A stretch of DNA of 64,000 nt from the NCBI GenBank assembly GCA_019426215.1, contig CM033399.1, forward strand, positions 27,103,022 through 27,167,021, given 5' to 3'. The notes under the pieces were generated by a model. It was given only the letters and a program-made list of their open reading frames with translations. It was not told the DNA's origin and ran no database searches. The translations under genes were made by a program, and so were the position numbers. The stretch is from Buddleja alternifolia (Eukaryota > Streptophyta > Magnoliopsida > Lamiales > Scrophulariaceae). Below are positions 22,585 through 36,651 of this stretch, piece by piece; position 1 is the stretch's first letter, and each line of letters begins with the position of its first letter.

Positions 22585-25196
22585 TTTACTACAAAAATAA
22601 AGAACACAGTTAAAAATTTGGTTGTATTACACTAGTATATAGTCGTCCTACAACAATAGAAACAGGAGAAAAACCACAGTATGTTATTACCTATTCTTAA
22701 AAGAAGTTAAATATAAATTTTTATAAAGTTTAAGATATCTAAACCCTAAATCTCTATATAAACTTCAAGTGATATAAGGCATAAAATAGAACAAAAATTA
22801 TGCTTTGAAATAACAATAGGGAAACTGATGCTTTCTCTACTTATTTTGCAATTTCTTAGTTGCTGAAAAATGGTCAGAAGTGGAAAAATTATCATATATT
22901 CTTCAAGTTTTGCATACAATTAAATTCCAACTTAACAAACACTAATTAAATTTGACAACCTTTTTCTTCAACAAATTAGTGTTCAATTTACATCCAATCA
23001 ATGAATATTCATTCAGCTTAATGCAACAAAGTAAAATTACACACACCCCTTAGTTAGTATTATCATCTTCAATTTTCTCTAAACAGGAACAATCAAAAAT
23101 TCTTTCCCAAAACACATTAGACGACATCAACTTCTAAACTAAGTTCAAGTAAAACGAACTTTAACCAAAACAAACTTTTCATAATTTACGGTACATGTAA
23201 CAGGCAAGATCGAAGCTTAAACCAAAATAACAGTTTTGTTCTTTAAACATGACAACATACTTTACCTTCCAATATGCGGACCTAAAGAATTAAAGTGCAG
23301 AATTGGGCCGAAGAAGGGGATTTGGGGGGAAGATCAAAACAAGAAAATGTAGGTTCCAATTTGCGGATCGAATGATGTAACGTGCAAGAATTGGGGATAG
23401 AACGGGGGATTTCGGTTCTAGGTTTGGTGGGGAAGAACAAATTTGGGGAAGAACAAAAAAAATTAGGGATTTGGGTTGGGAGATTTCCCGCGTTCACGAT
23501 GGTGAGGTGAGACATTGAAATTGTGTGAGAAATTGAAATTGTGCTATTCTAAAGGGTCATTTTCGGTATTAATTATATGCTGATTTTTATTTATTTTTAA
23601 ATTGCCAAACATAAGTAAGGGTAAACTAGGCAATTCAAGTTTAAGTTAAATGGGAGAGGCATAGGTTTGTATAGTGTATTTGGATGGAGCATATTTGTCC
23701 ATCCCTTTGTGCATTTTAATCACTTTGACCTAATTTACCCGTAACTTTCCCTAGAACTTACGATATACTAGTGGTAATAGTTTCCTTCAAATTCAACAAC
23801 ATAATGCAAAGAGTATTCATGCTCCTATCCGTATCACACCCCGTTACTCATGTTGCAAGTAATTGATCACTCTTTCAAGCGTACCTCTATACCGATTAAA
23901 TCACTCTAAGGGTCTAGTCAGTGGAACCGGTGAACTACGCGAGCTGGTTAGATGTGTGGGGCAGAGGGTTGTAGTACCCCCTTTTCTTGATCAATTCTTA
24001 TCTTCGCTTCGGTAGTGAATCACCTACTCACTTTGTTTAAATATACAGATCACGTAATAAGTATAAATTCACTTGCTAATTTGGTTTCGGTCAAAGTCGA
24101 AATTCGAGGTATAATTTCCCCTATGCGAACTCTGTTGGTATCTTCAATTTGCTTCTGGAATCTATAATTGAGCCTGGTAGTTCCAGACGAGTGAACTGAA
24201 ATATCTACTGGAATTTTAACTAGAAGATGTTAATGGGAATGGAATCGAGGCGAGAGCTAGCCCTATGGACTAACACAATATTGCCCCGCTAATGATGGTA
24301 TTAGCTGATATAATTGTATTCCAAGGTACAACAATTCTAAACTGAGGTAGAACCACTTCAAACCTCAGAGTCTACAGATAAAATTTCTGCCTAGAACTCT
24401 TAAGCGAAAACTACGCAATGATATACTGAGATTGTATGTTTTCAGAATGAAGCTGGATGATGTCTTTTATAGCCAAGGGAAGGCTGGAATTTGAAAAATC
24501 ACTTAATACTACATTTAATTCCAGACCTTAGTACACCTATGTAACAACTACTGTTTTAGTTGACCCAGCTGACCATTTGACTAAAAAGTCGTAACAATTG
24601 ACCGTTCAGCTAGAAACGACTGCTTACCTCTTGTACCCCCAAGTACCAAAGTAAATACCAATGCGCGCGAAGTACAAGTACCTGATTAAGTACCAGTGTG
24701 ATCGTGGCCAGCGACCCACGTGTTTGATTTTTCATCTTCTGTCGTTCGATCAAATGGAATCTGATTAATTCTTTATGTGGATATGCAATATAGCACATAT
24801 TCGAACAACCCGTTTTGTCACTTAATTTTTCATTCGCCCTAAATTGGATTTGAGAAATTCGAAGTGTTAATTAATCTACTCGTTACGTATATTAATATTA
24901 ACTAATAATATTCGTATCCCGAATATGAATATTGTTCGAATTTCATAGTCGAAATTCGTGTGTAATACATTTGGTCTTCCTATTTCCAACAAAGTCTTCT
25001 AACGCATGGGTCATTATAGAAATAAATGAGAATTTTATTCGACAATCAGTCTTTAAATGGCTTAGACCTGCTACATTGGTTTATCTACTTAATGATCAAG
25101 GGGGGAAAGGAATCCTATCAACTTTATGCTGCTAAATATTCAACTCAAAGTAAAAGACTAAAAAATGGAACTTTGATAATAATATGAAAAAAGGCT
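22585..25196. other. Gene-free stretch between the MULE and TRM-like genes
   Basis: 22.6-23.8 kb is AT-rich with no recognisable coding sequence. 23.8-24.9 kb is less AT-rich, with a composition reminiscent of an LTR or other old repeat, but I cannot find a partner copy or boundaries. The last part may be the 3' untranslated region of the minus-strand TRM-like gene. Confidence 0.45.
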
Positions 25197-28100
25197 TCAT
25201 ATATGTAACTCAAGTAGTACATCCAGAATGGATCGATCCACCAAATCTTCCGAAATGTCGATCACAATTTGTTCAGTATCATGTCGAACGTCAAGCCACG
25301 ATCTACAATCTGCCATATCTTTCGAAACAAGCTGATCCAATGTTCTTTTCTCAGTCTGAGGAAGTAGATAAAAATCAGCTTCATTCATTATCTCATCAAG
25401 CACAACCTCTTCTAGTGGCACGGATTGGATTCTTGGTTTTACGAATGCTAGCCAAGGAGGCAAACAGAAATGGGACTGATATATCTCTTGTAAAACTTCA
25501 TTCATGTGATCAAACAGAAGCTTAGCATCAAAGTAACAATAGGTAGGTGCCAGAAACTCGATGAGTTCATCAAACAAGGATGCATGAAGCAACTCTTCAG
25601 GTAGCGGCCTGGTTTCTATCATTTCTAATATATTATCCCAATTTAAACAAGAAGCTTGAAATACCAAATGCACATAGTCAGAGATGTAATATTGATCTTC
25701 TGTGCAGGTATTTGTGTGGATTGGTGAGTCCCGAAGCAATGACTCCGACGAGTATTCTTCAAAGTCGAGACGAAGTGGTTGCAATGGTTGTCCATGTGAA
25801 AGTCGTCCTGCATTAGGATTACTAAACGTTAAGACAGGATTCAAGGCATCTTAGCAGTCCTACTGCAAGGGTGAAGGACATGTGTCTTATTGTGTTTAAA
25901 TAAGTAATTGTTGGATTTTTATTGGACGCATGTCATTCATCCAACAACTTGCAATAGGAGATGCAACAGGAGTTGTTGCAATAGAAGATCTCATCTGCTT
26001 AGCAATAAGGCCATATGATGCCAAAAGTGGAGAGGATTTCTATTTATCTCAAGCTTACGAGTTCGAGGCGTGATGCTTGGTGGGCTATTAGCATCTTCTA
26101 TGAAAAATGGCTCAAGAACAGAAACCGGACTTCGATGTTCTTCTTGATGTTTATTGCTGTCAGCCATGTCCAAGTGGTAGATGCTTGAAGGAGTAGATGG
26201 AAAATCATTCACCGGATATGTAAATGTCTCATTCTCAGAAAGTGAGTCCTGCTAAGGCGGGAAAAAAAAAATGTCAGTATGGTATGAAGCGAATAAAAAC
26301 TCTCAGAGTTTGAAGCAAAAAGGCTACATTTTCATCTTCCTTTGGTAATTCAATTGTCTCGGTGCTGTTTATTTCACTTGGCACTTCCGAAACATGTAAT
26401 TCAGGTCTCGGGATACTGTTCACTTCTACAATCTTTAGTTCGCCTGTAATAACATCACAAACAGATAAATCAGCAGATTGATGATAAGCTCATCAGAATG
26501 TGCATAAAAAGAGCGTAATTCGTACCATTACACTTCATATTGTCTGTTTTAGAAATAATGGCATCACGACTCCCTTCTTCATCATTGCTTACCAGGGACG
26601 ATCTTTTCTTTTGTTGCCAAATCTCTAATGTAGAATCGTTGTTATCATAATCATCACATGATGTAACCTCTTTGTTTGGTCTCAATGGACTTAAACAATA
26701 AGGACTAAATCTCATTTGTGCAGAAGCAGAACAATCAAGGCCATCCCTTCTCGGGCTATGGGGCCAGATGTCATGCTCGGGCGAGGAGAGAATCCGCCCA
26801 AGGGTTTTCGAAGATTTTTTGCTGGTCGGGTTCTCTACAGAATTTTGATTCTTTAATCTTGTAGAGAGGTGCCTTTTTGCCTCCATAACTACATCAAATT
26901 CTTGTTTCTTAGTGAATCTTCCACTCGAGAAGTCTAATTTTCTTCGCACCTTATCTGTCCCACTAGAAATACCAGGCTCCCATTTGGATTCGATGCCTTT
27001 TCTCTTGCATAGATTGTGAGAAGAATGTCCAAATTCTACCCCATGACAAGTACATTCATCTCCAACTTTCAGAATTGATCTATTCTGAGAAAGTTTATCT
27101 GAAATGCAATCTTTTCTGGTGCCTCGAAATCTATGTTTCAATTTCTTCTTCATTTCTCTGAAAAAGAAGTGAGCAATTTTAGCATCCGATGTTCTTCTAT
27201 TAAATCTTCCCCGAGACTGCATTGATAAGCAATGGCATTTTACATTTTCAGAATATTTCGCGTTCAGTGGGGCCGGCTTCAGTATTACGATCTTATCCGA
27301 AGGCTTTTTCACTGGAAAACTTGTTTTGGAGGAATATTTATACTGATAATCGATCTTTTGCCATAAATCCTTGTTTGGTTTCAGAACTTCCAATGCATTG
27401 GAGAAGGATTGGGACCCGGAGCTTGTCCCGTCTTTACATAAGAACTTTCTTTCAATAAACATCTGATCTGTTAAAGCTTTGGAACTGATAGTTCTTCGAA
27501 AATCTTCAGAAAGTGTAATCTCTTCCCGGTTATTCTGAGCACAAAAGGCTTCCAAAATTGCAGCAAATTTCAACTTATTTAGAGATACTTCAGCTGAAGT
27601 AGAAGCTGAAGCTGAGGCTGGCTGATGGATCAAGCTTGCTGCATTATTCAAGTGATAAGAAGATGACTGATTAACTTTTTGGCTTTTCTTCCTTGCTTTG
27701 CTGTGAGTTTTCGATAGATGATCGACAGGTTCAGGCTCTGTTTCGGTCGATTTCTGGCCCTTAACTGTAGCTTCTTTGGTTCCCAAGTCTGCTTCGTTCT
27801 GAGGCAAAAAAAAAAAAGAGAGGGTAAGGCTAATTTGAATATAATGCTAATTTAAGTGATTTTGAGATGGAAATATTACAAAATAAGACGGCTTACTTTA
27901 ATTTTTCGGCATTCTTCATCGAAACTGGCAGGCTGGATAAGCTTTCTTTGATTATCTGCTTCAGTAGATTCACAAATGCAATCTTAATCTTATCAATGTG
28001 CAAAATTTGTACAACTTATGTAAGCATGTATAGCAAATCATTAACACTAGAAGTCCAATAATATGCAACTTATTTTTGGACAGCATGATGCTACAAGGTT

Positions 28101-28880
28101 GAGCTGATGCATTGCTAGTAACTTGTTAATTTTATTGAATGACAACACAAGCAGAGACGGATTCGGTTAAAGGAATAAGGTGTTTGGGAGGACGGAGGAT
28201 GAATTGGAGCGTCAAATGGTTGAATCTCAACAGATTGTTGCAGCAAAGTCAGTTCCCACTTACAATATCCTGTAGCGTAGCATATTTATATAGTCTACAA
28301 AGAATTTCTGAGCGAGGGATTGGCCAAGAACACTTGTCCTTAAGGGCCTAAAGGTCCCTACTATGGGTTAGCAAGCGGACGACGAGCTAATGCACAGTTT
28401 CTAGCCAGGATTATGACTTAGTGTCGTTCAATCATAATCCACCCCGCCACCACCACGAGGACGTCGTGTCCTCTAAATTACCTACTGGTAAGCCAAAATA
28501 TCTTTTTCGCCCTCGTGAAATCCTACCCAAACACTACATTATCAAAACCTATATGGTATCAAATTGTCACCAGTTCATACGATAGAGCCAACTAGTCTTG
28601 ATATAGTTAATAGGATTACCTACCAATTTGACTCATAGACCAAACCATCAATATTCAACAATCAAGACTATATCAAAAATTCATCTAAAAGGTGAATGAA
28701 ATTTTGTTATCCACATTTCAACTTCTTACCACTAAAGTGCTTGCTGATGGGCCTTCCATTTGAAATCAGCTTAGGAGTGGAATGGCCTTGACAGGATTCA
28801 AGAATACTAAACAACCCCCACATACAGCTTATTTCACTTTTCTCCCTCACCTCTGTGACTCTTGCTGATCTCTTTGCCAT
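25197..28880 (-). CDS. TRM-like (TON1-recruiting-motif) protein with DUF4378, six exons
   Basis: Coding exons on the minus strand: 28880-28730, 27982-27897, 27798-26526, 26443-26328, 26248-26059 and 25807-25197. All introns are GT-AG and all phases agree, giving 808 codons plus TGA. The ATG at 28880 opens the family's typical MAKRSxR start followed by a CMWGLFS segment. A long basic, Ser-rich, probably disordered middle follows. SPVSVLEPFF at residues 582-591 is the family's conserved short motif, and residues from about 625 to the end form a DUF4378 domain with an acidic C-terminal tail (IVIDISED). Related TRM proteins bring the TON1/PP2A complex to cortical microtubules and shape cell elongation and division planes; that role is inferred from the family. 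It is the only host gene here without lesions. Which TRM subgroup it belongs to I cannot say. Confidence 0.88.
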
Positions 28881-29055
28881 AACTCTACATACAAACTGCA
28901 ACAGAAAAAACACAAGTCAAAAGATTCTTCAAATAAGCTGCTAGCAGCTTATGCAATAAGCTGATGAATCTTGTTGAGCACAACTAATTAGCAACTTGCA
29001 CTTTAACACTTCCAATGCATATATCTTGCAATCAACACACTATGCAACAAAACTT

Positions 29056-29082
29056 GGGGTTAGGGTGGGGGAGGGGTTAGGG
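29056..29082 (+). other. G-quadruplex/telomere-like motif upstream of the TRM-like gene
   Basis: GGGG, TTAGGG, TGGGGGAGGGG and TTAGGG lie back to back, meeting the four-run quadruplex pattern. It is about 180-200 bp upstream of the start codon, on the non-template strand relative to the plus strand. A regulatory role is only a possibility. Confidence 0.55.
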
Positions 29083-30320
29083 TATTAGGAACTAACTTTG
29101 TCTTATCAACAGGTCTTGAGGGATAGTGAAGGAAGAAAATGCCACACAAGAAAGAGGAAAAAAAGGGTATCATATGTTAGTTTGTTTGTATATGTGTGCA
29201 TTTGTATGTATGTATTGCTACAACTATAGCATTAAATTATTTGACATTGACTATATATGGGCACAACAAGTAACAGAGTTTGGTTCACACTCAACCACTT
29301 GGAATCTTTCAACTCAAGGAAGATTTTTAATTTTTTTTTCTTGTTATTTATTTAATTATTTTGCCCCCTTGGTATGTCATTTTGTCATTGTTTAGGACAA
29401 AACTTGTGATTATTCTAAAGCTCTTATGGAGACATGCTGACAAGGAGGTGTCATATCCTACTAGTTTTTTTTTTTTTTTTTTTCCATTAGATATTTTTAT
29501 TAGGTCCAAACCATAGTAAAGTTAAATAAAGGCTGTCGGTATTAAGATTCAGGTACAATTTTATTATTATATTATTGTATACATTGGAGAATTGTGATAA
29601 AAATGTTAGTTTAAGTTAATCAGAAATTTATTAAAATGCACCAACTTTTTCTAGAAAATAAAAATGCACCAACTACAGTCGGTCCGTGAAAAACAAAATC
29701 CGGGTTTTGCCCCAGTTTGACTAACTTTTCAATTAGCTAGGACATATAAAATTTCATATAGTTTGTAGCTTTGTTCTTCAATTAAGAGCATATGAACTTA
29801 TACAATTTAAGTTGTCACTTGGTCACAATTTCTTTTTTTTATGCAATGCCTAAGATGTTATGTCTAATAGTGGAACAAACATGTAATGCGTAGAAAACCC
29901 ATAATTACAACTATATGATTGGTTCTTAATTTTATTAAATCTTTGGGTTAAGGGTTGAAAATTTATTTGTGAATCCCCTACTTTTAATGAGGAAATCGGA
30001 CTATAACCTCGTTAAAATTAAATTTCACAAACAGAAACAACATTTGAATTTGACTTTAGCTTTAAAGAGAATGTGAATATTGGATATCATGGGGTAAATG
30101 ATATGTGGTGATCTTGATGTAGGTCAAGTGTACAATCTTATATAATTGAATCTCGATCTTGTCAATTATTTTTGTTCGATCATTTCTACTTGTGAATCCT
30201 CTAATTCTGATATGATTGCTCGATTGTAATACCTACGGCTAGGAATGAGCATGAGCCAAGCTCAACGAAACTATTTGTCCTGATCTCGAGCTAGGAGAAA
30301 AGGATTGGAGCCGAAGCTCA

Positions 30321-30357
<37 letters not shown>

Positions 30358-31149
30358 TAATATGATTCATATATACATATAATTATTTATTCATTTACTG
30401 GCTTGCAAATTAGTTAGTATGCTCGAGTTCGAGTCAAAGCGACTCATTGAGCTCATGAACATCCTCGGCTCAATGTAAAATCCTTGTTTTCTTATCTATC
30501 ACAACCCAAAATCAGGGGATTTCTTGTGTGTGTTAGTGGGTACATGTTTAATATTCAATAAGATCAAATAATTGAAGTTTGATATGAAGTCGTACTATTC
30601 ATTAGAGAAGAAGCAAAATTTGACATGACTATTCAATTTCTCATTTATCTAAATCGGATCCACATTTTTTTATAGTACTTTCTTTGTTGAACGGTACAAA
30701 CTATTACTAACATTTTGTTTGATTTGTGATCGTGAGTTGGTTGTCATGCAAATCAAAGTCAATTGCAACTAATTTTTTCAGAGAAATTCAAGTCGAATTA
30801 TTTGATTGTCTATGTTGACGAGATCCAATATTGTTTCATATTGGAAGCTATAGTACAATTTTCATTTATTTTGTATAATTATTACTTTGCAAATACTCAA
30901 TGACGGGCACAAATCGTACTCAATGGAGTGAGTTTTATTATTTTCAAATAGATAAATGCAGAGATCTCACAAAATGAATATTTCTCTTTAAGAACTTGAT
31001 GGAGGTAAAATTGTGAAGATGGTTAATCTTGTACGTTTCTATTGAAAGGATACTTAATTTGATAAATTAGAAATTAAAGTCTAGCTTGGGAAAAATCATG
31101 ACAATCCAACAATTGCAATTTAATTTTATTGGGAATACTCAATTTTTTT

Positions 31150-31400
31150 TTAAAAAGAAAAATCAGTCTTATATATCATTCAATCGAAAGTTTACAACAC
31201 CTGGAATAACACAATTCATATCAAATCAAACGAGGTAGTAAGAACATCTGAAACACCAACTATCAAGTTCTTGAAGATAACAAATCTTAAGAACTCACAA
31301 ACGAACACAAGAAAATTCTTGTGCAACTCTTATTCAAGAAGAGATGAAACTGTCATCCGAGAGAAAAAGCAAACTCTCATATGAGAGAGAAAATAAAATA
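31150..31400. repeat. Dispersed repeat, copy A
   Basis: Shares an extended match with 38665-38890, including CATTCAAT, AGTTTACAAC, ATAACAAATCTTAAG and ACACAAGAAAAT phrases in the same order and orientation. The T-rich left edge suggests the 3' end of a minus-strand retroposon (LINE or SINE). Confidence 0.6.
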
Positions 31401-32206
31401 TTAAACAAAAAAACTTATGTATCACCCGTCTTCATCTCGTCAGATCTGTCTCTGTCTATTTAGATCCATATCCGTCTCGTCAGATTTGAAGATGTGATGT
31501 GCAACTTGAAAAAGGGTGCTCCAACCCAACCCGCAGACGATGGTGGTGGTAACAGTGTTGAAGTAGACGATTGCTTCATCAAGCCATTGCCGACGGAGGA
31601 AAATAGGGGGAAAAAAGGCTAGGGTTTAGAGAGATGGAGAATGAGAATACTCAATTAAATACTCCATGAAAACAAGTCCAGTATACATCTCTCAAAATTA
31701 ATAGAGGACTGATAAAAAAAATAAAAACAAAAATGACAAGCTTGCAGTCGTAGTTCTGATCAAGGTTCCTCAATTCTCAAGTCAAATGAGCTCAAGGAGA
31801 TCGTTAAATTTTGCTAAAAGTGAAAGGGTTATGTAAAATAGAAGGATTTTTCTATGGAGGACCGGGAGTATTACTTCTTGTATTTATCTCTTTCACACAA
31901 TGAGGTGTACTGTGTGTGGACCTCACACACAGTTGTGTGAAAGAGATAGACACAATAGTACACCTTGAAGTAACACTTTCGGTGTACCATAGAATTATCC
32001 GTGAAATAGCGTACAATTGTATGATATGAATGATGGTATTTATAATAAGTATGTATCATTGTTCTCTACAGAAAGACGTGTTGTTATCTTTCAAAATGGG
32101 GGTGTATAGTTGTTCGGGAGATCCATGATCCTTCATTTGTGGATTTGATTCCAATGTGAGTTGGATTGCTCAAATATATATGGATCTTTCTTGGCACTCA
32201 ATTAAT

Positions 32207-32374
32207 TGATAGAATTCTTAGATTACGTAATGTATAAAAATTCTGTAGAAATAATACTGTGCATTTCTTTTTATTAAATTTCAAGAGCACATCACACATG
32301 TATATATAGATAAATACTGTAGCTTTAGCTATACAAATGGGCCGGGCTATATTAACTCTATAGATACACTAACA
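32207..32374 (-). repeat. copia 3' LTR
   Basis: Begins TGTTAGTG (minus strand) right after the polypurine tract and ends at TATCA beside the TTAAT duplication. Confidence 0.93.
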
Positions 32375-32678
32375 CCCCCCTCTCCCAATCTGAGCAGTGA
32401 GACCAACGCAAAGATTGGCCTGTAGACGTGAGAATGTAGGTAAAGCTTTGGTGAATATATCAGCAATCTTTTATAAAGTGGGGACATACTTCACCAAAAC
32501 ATCTCCAACAGTGACTTTCTCACGAACAAAGTGATAGCCAATCTCAATGAGTTTTGTATGAGCATGAAACATGGGATTGAGAACAAGATAGATAGCACTA
32601 ATGTTGTCATAGTAGAACTGAACCGGATGTGGCAGAAAAACACCAACATCACGAAGTATGCAGCGAAGCCAACAACAC

Positions 32679-35600
32679 TCAGCGACAGCGAAGGCGATAC
32701 TCAGATTCAGTACTAGAGCGGGAAATCGTGGCCTGTTTCTTGGCGGACCAGGAGATTAGGTTATCACTAAGATAGATAGCATAACCAGTGGTAGAACGAC
32801 AATTGTCAGGAAAACCTGCCCAATCAAAGTCTGCATAGACGGTAAGCGAATCCAAAGAAGAGGGGCGAATGAGAAGCCCAAGGTTGAGGCTACCCCAAAG
32901 ATACCAAAGAATCCGCTTGACCATCTGAAAAATGAACCGCCCGAGGCAAATGCATAAATTGACTGACTAGAGTAACAACATAAGCTATATCAGACTGAGT
33001 GTGCGTGAGATATTGGAGGCCCCCGACAATACTACGATATAGCATCGGATCATAAAAAAGATCACCCTCAAGAGTTGAAGGAGTGGATTTCTAGAAATAG
33101 GAGAGGCGACGAGCTTCAAGCTTGTCATGTCAAAACGCTGAAGAAGCTCCATCACATACTTTTTCTACGAGAGAAAGAGTCCATGAGAGTCTCGTGTAGT
33201 GTGAATGCCCAAAAAATAATGGAGATCTCCCAAGTCTTTCATAGCAAACTCCTAAGAGAGATGAGATATAAGAGAAGTGACGACATGTGGATCATTCCCG
33301 GTCAATATAATGTCATCCACATAAAGCAGTAGGACTAAGGTAACAAAGCTGGACCGATAAACAAACATAGACATGCCAGCCTTGCTGCTAGTGAACCCAA
33401 GGCCCATGAGATAAGAGCCAAACTTCTGAAATTAACCATGGGGATCTTGTTTCAGACCATAGAGCATTGTAATGGACAAACATGGGAGGGATACTGAGGG
33501 TGAAAAAAAACCACGGGGCTGAGCCATATGCACTGTCTCTGCAAGGTCACCATGAAAAAATCATTCTTCACATCGAGCTGACGAATAACCCATTGTCGAG
33601 ATGGGGCAACAAAAAGAACCATGCAAATCGTAGTCGGTTTAACCACCTGACTGAAAGTCTCACCAAAATCAATTCCAGCCTGTAGCTTAAACCCCTGAGC
33701 TACCAAGCAGGCCTTATATCGCTCAGCTGAACCATCAGACTTTAATTTCACCCTATATACCCATTTGGAACCTACAAGATTTTGAGAAGGAGGTGTTGGC
33801 ACATCGATCCATGTGTGATTGGCTTGAAGAGCATCAAACTCATTAGCCATGGCAGTGCGCCAGAGAGAATCCTTGGTAGCTGGTGTATAACATGTTGGTT
33901 CAAGAGGGGAGGGGGGAACAACAGTCAAGGGCGGAAGGACACGGGGCTTAAGAGTTCCAGCACGTAAGCGAGTGACCATCGGATGACGAGATGGTGGAGA
34001 TGTGAAAGTAGGCGAGGAGTGAGGTAAGGGAGTGACTGAAGAAGATGCAGGGACAGAAGACGGGGGAGACAAGGGCGGAGTGGAGGATGGAGAGACAGAG
34101 ACATCAGAGGATAGAGAAGAACTATTGAGTAAAAGAGGCAAGGCAGTAGGGATAACCAAAAGGGGTGAGGAGGACACAACAAGAGTGGGGACAAGAGAGG
34201 ATGAGACGAGTAATGGACCTAGATAAGGAGGATGAGGAAGGGATATCGGTAAGCAGGGGGAAATGGGTGGTGATGAACCAGAGACGTCGGCGGAAGCGGA
34301 GGATAAGGTTGAGTAAAGAAAGTAATCTTCATCGAAGACAACATGACGAATGATATGGATGGTACTCGAGAGAGGGTTAAGACATAGGTAGCCCTTATAA
34401 TCTAGAGCATAGCCTAAGAAAATACAGGCAGCAGAACGAGGAACAAGCTTATGGGAAGTTCGATGACCTAAGTAAGGGAACAAGCACAACCAAAAGTCTT
34501 GAAAGAGGCATAGTCGGGTGAGCCACTAAATAAGACCTCAAAAGGGGACTTGTGAGCGAGCATGGGAGAAGGAAGACGGTTGATGAGGAAGATGAAAGTA
34601 TATAGAGCGTCGACCCAAAATGAAAGGTGAAGATGTGCAGTAAGCAACATGGTACGAATGATTTCAGAGATATGACGATGCTTACGTTCCGAAACCCCAT
34701 TTTGCTGAGGGGTGTAGGGACAAGACAGTCGAAACTGAATGCCAGAGTCAGTAAATGAAGAATGAAACTGAGCATTATCGAATTCTTTACCTCCATTACT
34801 TTGAAATTTTTTAATTTTTGTGGAAAAATGATTTTCGACTAAGTTTATGAAAGAGCAAAAATGTTTGAAAACTTCAGATTTTGCATGCATAGGGTAACAC
34901 CAACTAAAACGAGTAAAATCATCTATAAAAATAACGCAATATTTGAAACCAGAAACAGAAGTAACAGAAGACGTCCATACATCAGAATGTAGTAAATAAA
35001 AGGGCAAAGTACTATGCCCATCAACATGCTGAAAAAGCAATCTATGAGAGTGACCTAACTGAGAAAAGGGACATAAACTTAAGGAACTAACTCTTGACTC
35101 AAAAATACCATGATGAGATAATTGCTGAAGAGTAGAAACACTTGGGTGACTCTGAAGCCGATGCCAAGTATCACCAGATACAGCGCGGGCAACAAGAGCA
35201 CGATGAGCGGAGGACACCAGATGAGAGGAGACGGGATAAAGACCGCTAGTAGAAGGGGACTCCAGAAGAACTTTTCTTGTTGCTTTGTCCTTAACACAGA
35301 AACCATTTAAAGAAAATTCAAGACAGGCATTATCTTAACATAATTTTCTAACAGAAAGTAAGTTATGAGATAGATTAGGAACACGAAGAATATTAGATAA
35401 GTGTAAAGGACCAGTAGGTATGTGTAGAGAGGAAGAGCCAACATGCTTAATAGGTAAAAGAGCACCATTTCCTACAAAATCTTATTTGTACCAGTATAGG
35501 GAGTTAAGTTTGAAATTTTACCATCGTTAGGAGTCATGTGAGTGGAGGCACCACTATCCGGATACCAGACAAGATCAGAGGTGTCAGCTGTGGACAGGGC

Positions 35601-36651
35601 TGAAAAAGATTTCGGCAATTCCTCAGTCACATATGCATGATTAAACTGATGAGTACAAGCTTTAGCCAGATGACCCGATGTATCACAAATCTGATAAAAC
35701 TGCGGAACCGAAGGAGTAGGGAGAAGACCAAGACTAGGAGAATAAGAGAACTAGAGGGCCCGAATGGTCGAGTGGAACCAGAACTTCCAGATGATTGAAA
35801 ATCAGAGGGACACCGATGAGTTTGAGTATTGTTGTGCTGAGAAGGCTGAGAGGACGAATGCCATGACAAGGATGAGTTTCCATGACCATTACGACCGTGC
35901 CCACGTCTAGAACCAAAATCGCGACCTCGATTGTTTCCACGACCTTTAACAGCAGAGGAGTTGGAATGAGGGTGAGCAACGAAGTCAAGAGACATAGGAG
36001 AAGAGGAATGAAGCTGACAAAGATGTTGTTCATATTGGAGAAGATGAGCTTGAAGGTCATCAAAGGAAATAAGGGTACGTTTTAAGGAAACCCTAGTAAC
36101 AAAAGATTCATATTCTGAAGGGAGACCATTTAAGGCCTGAATGAAGAGATTAAGCTGAGTTACAGGATATTTGACAGTGACAAGATTGTCGGCAAGAGAT
36201 TTGACCTTGCGTAAATACGCATCAAATGAGAGATCACCTTTCTGAATAGTAGAAAATTCGCGTTTATGTTGCAACTGTTTTGCAACAAACTGTTGCACAA
36301 AATGTCGTTCAAGGGCGAGCCACACATCACAAGAAGATGGTAATGTATGAACTTTCTGAAGAATATCTGGATGAAATGTGGCATACATCCAAGTTTGGAC
36401 ACTTTGGTCAGTACGACGGCAAAAGAGTATGCAGGATTTTGAACTAGCTGACCAATAGAGTTTGTGATAAGAGAGAAAGGGCACATAAGAGTTCCATCAA
36501 AATATCCCAATAAGTAGTAACTACCAAGAATTTTACAGAATTGAGATTTCCATAATAGGTAATTATCCTCATTTAATTTTGTAGTCATGAGATTGGGAAG
36601 AGTGGCTGGAGGAGAAGGAGAAGATGATGTCACCACGTAAGGTGGTGACAT
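32679..36651 (-). pseudogene. copia gag-pol, multiply frameshifted
   Basis: Gag starts at 36651 with a KLNEDNYLLWKSQF segment (UBN2 type), is frame-broken near 36490-36440 and continues to about 35640. The nucleic-acid zinc knuckle keeps ICDTSGHLAKAC, but its first Cys is Tyr (codon 35696-35694). Protease shows DSGAS near 35560. Integrase (35217-34468) has Asp79 and Glu177, but the second catalytic Asp is Asn (codon 34797-34795, SNGGKEF). Reverse transcriptase begins around 33900, loses frame near 33500 and retains a YVDD box near 33330-33320. RNase H (32924-32679) ends with the conserved ISRSSTESEY phrase. Several changes are G-to-A/C-to-T on the coding strand, as expected from deamination of methylated cytosines. 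No active enzyme is possible from this copy. Confidence 0.9.

Larger units (their letters stand above)
28881..32206. other. Upstream region of the TRM-like gene and intergenic DNA
   Basis: The first few hundred bases should hold the TRM-like promoter. Beyond that I see AT-rich intergenic DNA, a (TA)n tract at 30322-30353 inside a GAGCTC-rich old repeat (30240-30470), a dispersed repeat at 31150-31400, and a short perfect hairpin around 31882-31947. No gene seen. Confidence 0.5.

Noticed and set aside
23740..24880. Possible solo LTR
   Set aside because: Composition fits, but I found no second copy, no clear TG...CA ends and no target duplication.
33925..34353. Plus-strand Glu/Arg-rich ORFs within the copia element
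   Set aside because: Antisense shadows of the Ser/Pro-rich linker between integrase and reverse transcriptase.
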